This document shows, piece by piece, positions 15,862-22,698 of a stretch of DNA of 64,000 nt. Within the stretch, counting starts at the first letter, position 1; the number at the start of each line of letters is the position of its first letter. The stretch is from Streptomyces sp. Ag109_O5-10 (GTDB taxonomy: Bacteria; Actinomycetota; Actinomycetes; Streptomycetales; Streptomycetaceae), in NCBI RefSeq assembly GCF_900105755.1, contig NZ_FNTQ01000001.1:8060001-8124000 (forward strand). The letters are read 5' to 3'. The position numbers and the translations under genes were made by a program. Under the pieces are notes generated by a model that did no database searches, was not told the origin of the DNA, and worked only from the letters and a program-made list of their open reading frames with translations.

Positions 15862-16401
15862 ATGCGACACGGTTCCATTCCGGGCGCCCACGGGCGGGTC
15901 CGGCCCCTCACCCTGCTCGGCGACCCCGTCCTGCACGCCCGCTGCGCGGAGGTCACCGAGTTCGGCCCCGAACTCTCCCGGCTCGTGGAGGACTTGTTCG
16001 CGACGATGTACGCGGCGGAGGGTGTGGGCCTGGCGGCGAACCAGGTGGGCGAGCCACTGCGGGTGTTCGTCTTCGACTGCCCCGACGACGAGGACGTCCG
16101 GCACCTGGGCCACGTCGTGAACCCCCGCCTGGTGGCGGCGGACGGCATCACACTCCGCGGCCCCGAGGGCTGTCTGTCCCTGCCGGGCCTGGAGGCGGGC
16201 ACGGAGCGGTACGACCACGCGGTGGTCGAGGGCTTCACGGCGACGGGGGAGCCGATCACCGTCCACGGCACGGGCTTCTTCGCGAGATGCCTCCAGCACG
16301 AGACCGACCACCTGGAGGGCCGCGTCTACGCCGACCATGTCACGGGCTGGCGCAAGCGCAGGCTGATGCGCCAGGTGGCCACCTCCTCGTGGCGCCGGTG
16401 A
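15862..16401 (+). CDS. def: Peptide deformylase
   Basis: The 179-residue metalloenzyme removes the N-formyl group from new proteins. All three motifs are present: GVGLAANQVG (motif 1), EGCLSLPG (motif 2, metal Cys) and QHETDHLEG (motif 3, HExxH). A TACCCT -10 candidate at 15849-15854 would start transcription at or next to the ATG at 15862, and no ribosome site is visible, so the message may be leaderless. Streptomyces carry several def paralogues; this may not be the only one. Convergent with the TetR gene, with tandem hairpins between. Confidence 0.95.
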   Translation: MRHGSIPGAHGRVRPLTLLGDPVLHARCAEVTEFGPELSRLVEDLFATMYAAEGVGLAANQVGEPLRVFVFDCPDDEDVRHLGHVVNPRLVAADGITLRGPEGCLSLPGLEAGTERYDHAVVEGFTATGEPITVHGTGFFARCLQHETDHLEGRVYADHVTGWRKRRLMRQVATSSWRR

Positions 16402-16422
16402 GGAGAGACACCGGGGGCGCGG

Positions 16423-16465
16423 GGCCGTATTCGATGTACGGCCACCGCCGCATTCGACGTGCGGC
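16423..16465. terminator. Two tandem hairpins with a compensated base pair
   Basis: Stem-loop 1 is GGCCGTA-TTCGATG-TACGGCC (16423-16443). Stem-loop 2 is GCCGCA-TTCGACG-TGCGGC (16447-16465). The two 23-base units differ by three transitions. Two of these convert a T-A stem pair into C-G, keeping the pairing; the third is in the loop. They sit between the convergent ends of def and a TetR gene and are likely a bidirectional terminator. Confidence 0.6.
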
Positions 16466-16519
16466 CACCGCCGCGTGGGCGCGACGAGCCCCCACCGGCG
16501 GTCAGCCGAAACCCGACCC

Positions 16520-17164
16520 TCAGAACCCCGGGCCGCCGATCTTGTCCCCGGCCGCAGCGAGCCGCCCCCACAAAAGGTCCGCCAAACTCTTCACCAGTTC
16601 CGCACGAGAACAGGGCCGTTCCCCCAGCCACCAGTCCCCTGCGGCATGCATCATCCCGACGATCCCGTGCCCCCACACCCGCGCCAGCTGCTGGCTCCCG
16701 GGCCCGAGGTCCAGCCGGTCCTCGATGACCTGCGCCAGCTCCTCGCCCATCCGCCGCAGCAGCGGAGCCGAGTGCTTCCCCACGTCGAACCCCTGGTCGG
16801 CCCCCGTGCCGCCCTCGGCGGGATGCATCAGGAACCGGTACACCTGAGGCCGCGCCTCGATCGCCGCGAGGTACGTGTCCAGGGTCGCCTCGACGCGCTC
16901 ACGGCGCTCCGCCGGAGCGTCCAGCGCGGCCCGCAGCGAGTTCAGCAGCGCGTCCGTGTGCCGCTTGGCCAGTGCCGCGTACAGCCCGCTCTTGTCGCCG
17001 AAGTGGCGGTAGAGGATGGGTTTGGTGATGCCCGCCTCCGCCGCGATGGCGTTCATGGAAGCCTGTGGGCCGTCGCGCAGCACCACCCGGTCGGCGGCCT
17101 CCAGCAGCTCGCGCCGTCGGCGGTCGGCGGACCGTTGCTGTTCGGTCCGCTGCGTGGTGTCCAT
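16520..17164 (-). CDS. TetR-family transcriptional regulator
   Basis: The 214-residue repressor has the TetR helix-turn-helix at about 18-65 (RRELLEAADRVVLRDG, NAIAAEAGITKPILYRHFGDK) and a C-terminal ligand domain with VYRFLMHPAEGG. It is divergent from an acyl-CoA dehydrogenase gene; the 173 bases between contain a promoter with TACCG/AGTAAC-type repeats. By that context it probably represses the dehydrogenase and responds to an acyl-CoA or fatty acid. The ATG at 17164 has GGGGAGAG upstream. Confidence 0.92.
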   Translation of the reverse strand: MDTTQRTEQQRSADRRRRELLEAADRVVLRDGPQASMNAIAAEAGITKPILYRHFGDKSGLYAALAKRHTDALLNSLRAALDAPAERRERVEATLDTYLAAIEARPQVYRFLMHPAEGGTGADQGFDVGKHSAPLLRRMGEELAQVIEDRLDLGPGSQQLARVWGHGIVGMMHAAGDWWLGERPCSRAELVKSLADLLWGRLAAAGDKIGGPGF

Positions 17165-17262
17165 GTGCTCTCCCCACCCCGTGCTCTTTTCGGTGACGCC
17201 TGCGCAAACTAACACCTGACAGCCATCTGCTCTCGAACTGGCTGCCGAGGTGACCTTGGGAG

Positions 17263-17310
17263 TTGACTTTTCCTACCGACGAGTAACAGACTCGGGTTAC
17301 CGCTAGTAAC
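17263..17310 (+). promoter_or_regulatory. Acyl-CoA dehydrogenase promoter with two TetR operator candidates
   Basis: A -35 box TTGACT (17263-17268) and a weaker CAGACT (17287-17292) are spaced by 18 bases. TACCGACGAGTAAC (17274-17287) lies between them, and GTTAC-CGCTA-GTAAC (17296-17310) is a perfect 5-base-arm palindrome just after. Both share TACCG...AGTAAC. A repressor bound here would block transcription of the dehydrogenase at 17338. Confidence 0.55.
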
Positions 17311-17337
17311 ACATTATGCGCCGCCGCTGGAGGGGTC

Positions 17338-18564
17338 ATGGCCGAGTTCACCATGGAACTCAACGACGAACAGAAGGAGGTCCGGGACTGGCTGCACGGT
17401 TTCGCCGCCGACGTGATCCGTCCCGCAGCCGCCGAATGGGACGAGCGTGAGGAGACTCCCTGGCCGGTCATCCAGGAGGCCGCGAAGGTCGGCATCTACT
17501 CCCTGGACTTCTACGCCCAGCAGTACTTCGACCCCACCGGCCTCGGTATCCCGATGGCCATGGAGGAGCTGTTCTGGGGCGACGCGGGCATCGCCCTGTC
17601 CATCGTGGGCACGGGCCTCGCCGCCGTCGGCGTCCTCGCCAACGGCACCGAGGAGCAGATCGGCACCTGGATCCCCCAGATGTACGGCGACACCAACGAC
17701 GTGAAGGTCGCCGCGTTCTGCTCCTCCGAGCCCGACGCCGGCTCCGACGTGGCCTCCATGCGCACCCGGGCCGTCTACGACGAGGCCAAGGACGAGTGGG
17801 TGCTCAACGGCACCAAGACCTGGGCGACCAACGGCGGCATCGCCAACGTCCACGTCGTCGTCGCGGTCGTCGACCCGGAGCTCGGCTCCAAGGGCCACGC
17901 CTCCTTCATCGTCCCGCCGGGGACGCCCGGCCTGTCCCAGGGCCAGAAGTTCAAGAAGCACGGGATCCGTGCCTCGCACACCGCCGAGGTCGTCCTGGAC
18001 AACGCCCGGGTGCCCGGGTCCTGCCTGCTCGGCGGCAAGGAGAAACTGGACGAGCGCCTCGCCAGGGCCCGGGAGCGGGCGAAGTCGGGCGGTGAGCGGG
18101 TGAAGAACGCGGCGATGGCCACGTTCGAGGCCTCGCGGCCCGCCGTCGGCGCGATGGCCGTCGGTACGGCCCGCGCCGCCTACGAGGTCGCCCTCGACTA
18201 CGCCGTGACCCGGGAGCAGTTCGGGCGGCCGATCATCGACAACCAGGGCGTTGCGTTCCAGCTCGCCGACATGCGGACGGCCGTCGACGCGGCCCGGCTG
18301 CTGGTGTGGCGGGCGTCCTGGATGGCGGTGAACGGGAAGCCGTTCACCGCGGCCGAGGGCTCGATGTCGAAGCTGTTCGCGAGCGAGACGGCGAAGAAGG
18401 TGACCGCCCAGGCGATCCAGATCCTGGGCGGGAACGGGTACACGCGGGAGTATCCGGTGGAGCGGATGCACCGGGACGCGGCGATCTACACGATCTTCGA
18501 GGGGACGAGTGAGATCCAGCGCCTGGTGATCGCCCGTACCTTGTCGGGGATGCCGATCCGGTAA
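17338..18564 (+). CDS. Acyl-CoA dehydrogenase
   Basis: The 408-residue FAD flavoprotein oxidises acyl-CoA to trans-2-enoyl-CoA. N-terminal helices (AEFTMELNDEQKEVRDWL) are followed by the beta-domain (FCSSEPDAGSDVASMRTRA, TKTWATNGGIANVHVVVA) and the C-terminal helices with the FAD/substrate motifs REQFGRPIIDNQ, ILGGNGYTREYPVERMHRDA and IFEGTSEIQRLVIAR, which contains the catalytic Glu. The ATG is preceded by GGAGG. Its regulator is probably the divergent TetR protein. Followed by a dispersed terminator-like repeat and convergent with the THN operon. Confidence 0.95.
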   Translation: MAEFTMELNDEQKEVRDWLHGFAADVIRPAAAEWDEREETPWPVIQEAAKVGIYSLDFYAQQYFDPTGLGIPMAMEELFWGDAGIALSIVGTGLAAVGVLANGTEEQIGTWIPQMYGDTNDVKVAAFCSSEPDAGSDVASMRTRAVYDEAKDEWVLNGTKTWATNGGIANVHVVVAVVDPELGSKGHASFIVPPGTPGLSQGQKFKKHGIRASHTAEVVLDNARVPGSCLLGGKEKLDERLARARERAKSGGERVKNAAMATFEASRPAVGAMAVGTARAAYEVALDYAVTREQFGRPIIDNQGVAFQLADMRTAVDAARLLVWRASWMAVNGKPFTAAEGSMSKLFASETAKKVTAQAIQILGGNGYTREYPVERMHRDAAIYTIFEGTSEIQRLVIARTLSGMPIR

Positions 18565-18602
18565 CGCCGCGGGGTGCGGGTGCGTCGCGGGCCGGCCGTG
18601 CG

Positions 18603-18662
18603 TCGTGGCTGCCCGCGCAGCTCCTCCCCCAGCTTTCGGCCGGGGGTACCCCCAGCACCCCC
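18603..18662 (+). repeat. Dispersed intergenic repeat, copy 2 (terminator-like)
   Basis: GTGGCTGCCCGCGCAGCTCC is followed by CCCCCAGCTTTCGGCCGGGG and TACCCCC. It starts 39 bases after the acyl-CoA dehydrogenase stop and matches the copies at 11041, 12419 and 22381. Confidence 0.6.
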
Positions 18663-18673
18663 GGGCGAACTCC

Positions 18674-19195
18674 TCACCGGTGCTTCAGAGGGGTCAGTTG
18701 CTCGATGTCGTAGCGCTTGCGGAGTATCTCGATGGCCTCGTGGTCCGGAGGACCGCCGCTGCCCAGGATCTCCAGGAGTTCCTCGAAGTAGCGCTCGTGG
18801 TCGGGTGGCGGGGAGGACTGGAAGAACATCCGCGCGGGGGCGTCCGTCGGGTTGGCGAAGGCGTGCGGGCAGCCGGGGGGCACGGCGATCAGCGTGCCCG
18901 GGGTTGCCCGTACCACCCTCGTGCCCGAACTCGACTCCCACTTCTGCCAGTTGTCGGGGGTGCGGATGCGTGGCTCGAAGGCGAGGACGTCCAGCTCGCC
19001 TTCGAGGACGTAGAACAGCTCCTCGCTGCGGGTGTGCACATGGGCGCCCACGTCGAAGCCCGGCGGGACGTCCACCTCGAAGGTGGAGGCCATCCGCGAG
19101 TGCGTTCCCGTCACCTTGAAGGTGACGCGCTGGGCCGGCGTGTGGACCACGCGCCCGTGTCCCGGTGGGACGAGGAGTCCCTCGGCTGTGGTCAT
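18674..19195 (-). CDS. Cupin quinone-forming monooxygenase (MomA-like)
   Basis: This 173-residue cupin has the metal-binding His motif FDVGAHVHTRSEELFYVLEG and PGCPHAFANP. It is the last gene of the operon RppA, P450, cupin. From established work on Streptomyces, a cupin in this position (MomA in S. antibioticus) oxidises 1,3,6,8-tetrahydroxynaphthalene to the quinone flaviolin. The conserved setting is the main reason for the specific call. The ATG at 19195 is preceded by the P450 stop within 10 bases; an in-frame GTG at 19201 is also possible. Confidence 0.85.
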   Translation of the reverse strand: MTTAEGLLVPPGHGRVVHTPAQRVTFKVTGTHSRMASTFEVDVPPGFDVGAHVHTRSEELFYVLEGELDVLAFEPRIRTPDNWQKWESSSGTRVVRATPGTLIAVPPGCPHAFANPTDAPARMFFQSSPPPDHERYFEELLEILGSGGPPDHEAIEILRKRYDIEQLTPLKHR

Positions 19196-19201
19196 GGGCA
19201 C

Positions 19202-20464
19202 TCACCAGGTCACCGGTAGTGCTTCGGGTCCCCGGATCAGCGCGCCCTTCCTGAAGGGCACCTGCTCCGGAGGTACGGCGAGCCGCAGGCCGGGCAGCCG
19301 GTCGAGCAGGGCGTCGAGGAGGAGTTCCTCCTCCAGCCTGCCGAGCCGGCCGCCGGGGCAGTAGTGCGGGCCGAACCCGAAGGAGACGTGTGGGTTGGGA
19401 CTGCGGGTGAAGTCGATCGTCTCGGGGTCCGGGAAGACCTCCGGATCGCGGTTGGCGGCCAGGTACGAGACGTAGACCGCGTCGCCCGCGCGGATCCGTA
19501 CGCCCCCGATCTCCACGTCCCGCGTGGCGATCCGGGACAGCCCGACCGCGCTGCGGTGCGGGATCCAGCGCAGCAGTTCGTCGAGCGCCCGGGGGCGGAT
19601 CGCCGGCTCGGTGCGCAGCCGGTCGAGGAGGTCGGGGCGGGTCAGCAGCAGGTAGAGCATCTGCCCGCTGTTGTTGGTGACCGCCTCGCCGCCGATCTGG
19701 AGGAGGACGGCGAGACCGACGGCCTCCTCCAGCGTCACCTCGCCGCGGCCCACGGCGGCGCCCAGCAGTGAGCACACGTCCTCGCTCGTGCTGTGCTCCC
19801 GCAGCTCGACGAGCTCGGCGAAGTAGGCCCTCATCTCGCGCTTGGCCTCCTCGCTGACCTCCTTGCCGTGGCTGGAGGACAGGATCAACTGGGTCCAGAT
19901 GTGCATGGTGTCCCGGTCGGCGGCCGGTACGCCCATCACCTCGCAGATCACCGCGATGGGGAACGGGCTGAGCACCGTGGCCGTGAGGTCGGCGGGCGGG
20001 CCGTCCTGGACGAGCTCGTCGACGAGCTCGTCCAGCATCAGGCGGGCCTTCTCCCGGACCCGCTCCACACCCTTGGAGGTGAGCGCGGGGGCCACCGTGC
20101 GGCGCAGCCGCGTGTGGTCGGGCGGGTCCAGGAAGCCGACCGCGCCGCGGTCCGGGATGAAGTGCGGGGCGAGCCGGGTGACCGGCTGCGTCGTCACCGC
20201 CTCACGGCTGAACCGGGGGTCGTTGGCCACCATCCGCACGTCGTCGTACCGGGTGACCAGCCACGCCCAGCCCTCGCCGTTGGGAAGCCGGATCCGGGTG
20301 ACCGGGCCCTCCCGCATCAGCTCCGCCAGGGTGGGGTCGAAGTCCACCCCCGCCAGGTCCGGCACCTCCCAGTGCCGGACCGGGCAGGCGGCCGCGCGGG
20401 TGGCCGCACCGGCGGCCTCCTCTGCGGCTTCGCCGGCGGGGTCGAGCGGTTCGGTGAGTGCCAT
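19202..20464 (-). CDS. Cytochrome P450, CYP158A-like (flaviolin-coupling)
   Basis: The 420-residue P450 has ExxR at Glu296-Arg299 (LDELLRW) and the heme loop FGFGPHYCPGG with Cys369. In the I helix, QIGGEAVTNNSG places Ala261 where most P450s have the oxygen-activating Thr. The same change is known in CYP158A2 of S. coelicolor, which couples flaviolin into dimers and trimers. It starts 2 bases after the rppA stop, with GGAGAGG just inside rppA, so the two are coupled. The products are probably red-brown polyketide pigments thought to protect against UV. Confidence 0.92.
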   Translation of the reverse strand: MALTEPLDPAGEAAEEAAGAATRAAACPVRHWEVPDLAGVDFDPTLAELMREGPVTRIRLPNGEGWAWLVTRYDDVRMVANDPRFSREAVTTQPVTRLAPHFIPDRGAVGFLDPPDHTRLRRTVAPALTSKGVERVREKARLMLDELVDELVQDGPPADLTATVLSPFPIAVICEVMGVPAADRDTMHIWTQLILSSSHGKEVSEEAKREMRAYFAELVELREHSTSEDVCSLLGAAVGRGEVTLEEAVGLAVLLQIGGEAVTNNSGQMLYLLLTRPDLLDRLRTEPAIRPRALDELLRWIPHRSAVGLSRIATRDVEIGGVRIRAGDAVYVSYLAANRDPEVFPDPETIDFTRSPNPHVSFGFGPHYCPGGRLGRLEEELLLDALLDRLPGLRLAVPPEQVPFRKGALIRGPEALPVTW

Positions 20465-20466
20465 CT

Positions 20467-21534
20467 CTATCGCGCCGCCTCTCCGCCCGGACGCCGCCAG
20501 CGACCCAGCGACATCTCCGCCGTGATGCCGGGACCGAACCCGGCAAGCAGGCCGCGCGCCTGGTGCTCGGCACCGCCCTCGTCGAACATCCGGCGCAGCG
20601 CGTCCAGGACGACGGCGCTCGCGATGTTGCCGTACTCGGTGAGCGTGGACCGGCTGAACCGGAAGGCGTGCGGGTCGACCTGGAGGAACTTGCTCAGGTC
20701 GTCCAGGATTCGCGGGCCGCCCGCGTGGACTATGTAGAAGTCCAGGTCGGACGCGTCCCAGCCGTGCATCCCCGCCAGGTCCTGGAGAGCCGGAGCCAGC
20801 GGCTCCATGGTCGCGGGGACCCGCTTGTCCAGCAGGAAGTGGAACCCGGTCGCCCGCACGTCGTACATGATCCACTCTTCGGTCTTCGGGATCAGGTACG
20901 AGCCGTTGCGTTCGAGTTCGACGCCCGTGCCGCCCTGGCCGCGGACCACGGCGGCGGCGATGCCGTCACCGAAGAGGCCGTTGGAGAGCAGCGAGCCGAC
21001 GCCGAGGTCGGTCGGCTGGTAGCACAGCGAGCAGAACTCGCAGGCCACGATGAGGGCGTTGGCGTTCGGGTACGCCGAGCAGAAGTCGTGCGCCCGGTTG
21101 ATCGCCGCTCCGCCCGCCGCGCAGCCGAGCTGCGCGATGGGGATCTGGCGGGTGGTGGAGTCGAAGTCCATCTCGTTGATCAGCCAGGCCGTGAGCGACG
21201 GCATCATGAAGCCCGTGCACGAGACGTAGATGATCACGTCGATGTCGGTGGTGAGCAGTTCGGCCTCGTCGAGCGCCCGCTGGATGACTGCGGGGACCCG
21301 GGCCTTGGCCTCGGTCTCGTAGAGCTTGTTGCGCTCCTCGAAGCCGGGGTGCTTCAGGGTTTCCTCGATCGGCTGCACGATGTGCCGGGTGCGTACGCCC
21401 GTGTTCTCGATCAGTCTCAGCGCCAGCGGCAGCTGCGGGTGGTTCTCGTGGTGGGAGCGCGCCAGTTCCAGCGTCTCCTCCATCGTGATCACGTACTCCG
21501 GGACCGACACTGAGGGTTTGCACAAAGTCGCCAT
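20467..21534 (-). CDS. rppA: 1,3,6,8-tetrahydroxynaphthalene synthase (type III PKS)
   Basis: The 355-residue chalcone-synthase-fold enzyme condenses five malonyl-CoA into tetrahydroxynaphthalene. Catalytic residues are all visible: Cys138 (IAQLGCAAGGAA), His270 (IVHAGGP) and Asn303 (YGNIAS), plus Cys106 (SCTGFMMPSL), which is characteristic of bacterial THN synthases. It is the first gene of the pigment operon with the P450 and cupin downstream. The 184-base region to the divergent TenA-like gene contains palindromic repeats and probably both promoters. Confidence 0.97.
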   Translation of the reverse strand: MATLCKPSVSVPEYVITMEETLELARSHHENHPQLPLALRLIENTGVRTRHIVQPIEETLKHPGFEERNKLYETEAKARVPAVIQRALDEAELLTTDIDVIIYVSCTGFMMPSLTAWLINEMDFDSTTRQIPIAQLGCAAGGAAINRAHDFCSAYPNANALIVACEFCSLCYQPTDLGVGSLLSNGLFGDGIAAAVVRGQGGTGVELERNGSYLIPKTEEWIMYDVRATGFHFLLDKRVPATMEPLAPALQDLAGMHGWDASDLDFYIVHAGGPRILDDLSKFLQVDPHAFRFSRSTLTEYGNIASAVVLDALRRMFDEGGAEHQARGLLAGFGPGITAEMSLGRWRRPGGEAAR

Positions 21535-21584
21535 GAACCGTGCCTGCTTTCAGCCTTCCGGCGGGTTTGGCCCGACCGGTCAGA

Positions 21585-21629
21585 GAGGTGGTTCACCTCA
21601 GGAGGTGGTTCCTTCACGATCACCCGTGA
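21585..21629. promoter_or_regulatory. Alternating GAGGTG/CACCTC half-sites between rppA and the TenA-like gene
   Basis: GAGGTG-GTT-CACCTC (21585-21599) is directly followed by AG-GAGGTG (21600-21607), so three half-sites form two overlapping palindromes. GAGGTGGTTC is also a direct repeat with a 17-base period. A separate inverted repeat TCACG-N6-CGTGA lies at 21614-21629. These look like operator sites for a regulator of the divergent pair. Confidence 0.5.
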
Positions 21630-21718
21630 GGGCGACGATCTCTCGCCGGACTACTCCGAACCGGTGACCCCGTGTCAGGGTCGGAGCAGCACAGAGCTAT
21701 CCGCACGAGGAGGACGCG

Positions 21719-22381
21719 ATGCCCGGCACGGCCGCGGAAATGCTGGAAAAGACCAGGTCAGAGCTTGCCCCGGACTCGAACGCCAATCCATTGGTCCCCC
21801 TCGTCGCCGGCGGCCGGGCGAGTCGGGAGACACTCGCCGCACTCGCCCTGGAACAACACCGTGTGATCCCCGCCGACCGGCGCGCGTTCCTGCATCTGGC
21901 GCAGCGCGCTTCCGAGGAGCCGGCGGCCGCCGGGTTCTTCACCTTGCTGGCCGGGGGCGAGGAACTGGCGGCGGAGCGGCTGGGCGCGTTCGCCGAGGCG
22001 TGCGAAGTGGATGACGAGCGCATGCGGGCGTACGAGCCCCTGCCGGGCTGCCAGGCGTACCCGGCGTACATCTCCTGGCTGGCCCTCAACGCGGCCCCGG
22101 CGGACGCCGTCCTCGCCATCACGGCCAACTTCGCCACGTGGGGCACGTATTGCGCGAGCATCGCGCAGGGCCTGCGCACCCACTACGGCTTCACCGACGA
22201 GGCCTGCGCCTTCTTCGACTTCTTCGCGACCCCGGCTCCGGCGCTGGACGCACAGGCGGCGGAGGCGGTGCGGGCGGGACTGGACTCGGGCCGCCTGGAC
22301 GAGAAGCGGGTGTACGCCTACGGCCGCCTGCTCCAGGCGTACGAGGTGATGTTCTGGACGTCCCTCACTTCACGTACCTAG
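21719..22381 (+). CDS. TenA/heme-oxygenase-fold-like protein
   Basis: This 220-residue, all-helical protein has an N-terminal MLEKTRSELAPDSNANPLVP, then EQHRVIPADRRAFLHLAQRA, NFATWGTYCASIAQGL and a C-terminal AYEVMFWTSL. The layout of acidic/aromatic helices resembles the TenA/THI-4 and related heme-oxygenase-like superfamily, although catalytic residues cannot be assigned. The ATG follows GAGGAGG by 6 bases. It is divergent from rppA. A role in the pigment pathway or in thiamine salvage are both open; the fold call is moderate, the function unknown. Confidence 0.6.
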   Translation: MPGTAAEMLEKTRSELAPDSNANPLVPLVAGGRASRETLAALALEQHRVIPADRRAFLHLAQRASEEPAAAGFFTLLAGGEELAAERLGAFAEACEVDDERMRAYEPLPGCQAYPAYISWLALNAAPADAVLAITANFATWGTYCASIAQGLRTHYGFTDEACAFFDFFATPAPALDAQAAEAVRAGLDSGRLDEKRVYAYGRLLQAYEVMFWTSLTSRT

Positions 22382-22420
22382 GGGCGCCGGGGGAGGAACC
22401 GCGCGACAAGCCCCCACCGG
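22381..22420 (-). repeat. Dispersed intergenic repeat, copy 4 (shortened)
   Basis: On the minus strand it reads GGGGGCTTGTCGCGCGGTTCC then TCCCCCGGCGCCCC. It shares the CTGGTCGCGCAGTTCCTCCC-type core with the other three copies but lacks the TTCG hairpin. It is between convergent stops at 22381 and 22443. Confidence 0.5.
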
Positions 22421-22442
22421 CCGGCACCCGCCCGAACGACCG

Positions 22443-22673
22443 TTACTCCCCACTGCTGTGGGCGATACAGGCCACGTCGATCCGGTCGGCGAGCTTCGCG
22501 AGCTCGATGGTCAGCGCGGCCACCGTGTCCTCGTCCAGCCCGCCCTCGTCGGCCTCCACCAGACGCAGCCACCGTGCCCCCAACGTCCGCAACAACTTAC
22601 TCACGTCGGCCGCGGCAACCTGCAAGGTCCCGCGGTCGTCGACGATCAGAGGCAGGGTCACTTCGCGGTTCAC
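22443..22673 (-). CDS. Small conserved Streptomyces protein (DUF6213-like)
   Basis: The 76-residue product begins MNREVTLPLIVDDRGTLQVA (GTG start) and continues with a helical, acidic part (LRLVEADEGGLDEDTVAALT, IELAKLADRIDVACIAH). It has no signal peptide or membrane helix. I tentatively match it to the Streptomyces family DUF6213, function unknown. A TACGAT -10 candidate lies 7 bases upstream of the GTG on the minus strand (22681-22686), which would make a leaderless message. It begins only 25 bases after the aldehyde dehydrogenase stop, so read-through from that gene is also possible. Confidence 0.75.
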   Translation of the reverse strand: MNREVTLPLIVDDRGTLQVAAADVSKLLRTLGARWLRLVEADEGGLDEDTVAALTIELAKLADRIDVACIAHSSGE

Positions 22674-22698
22674 ACTCGGGATCGTAGTCGCGCAACCC

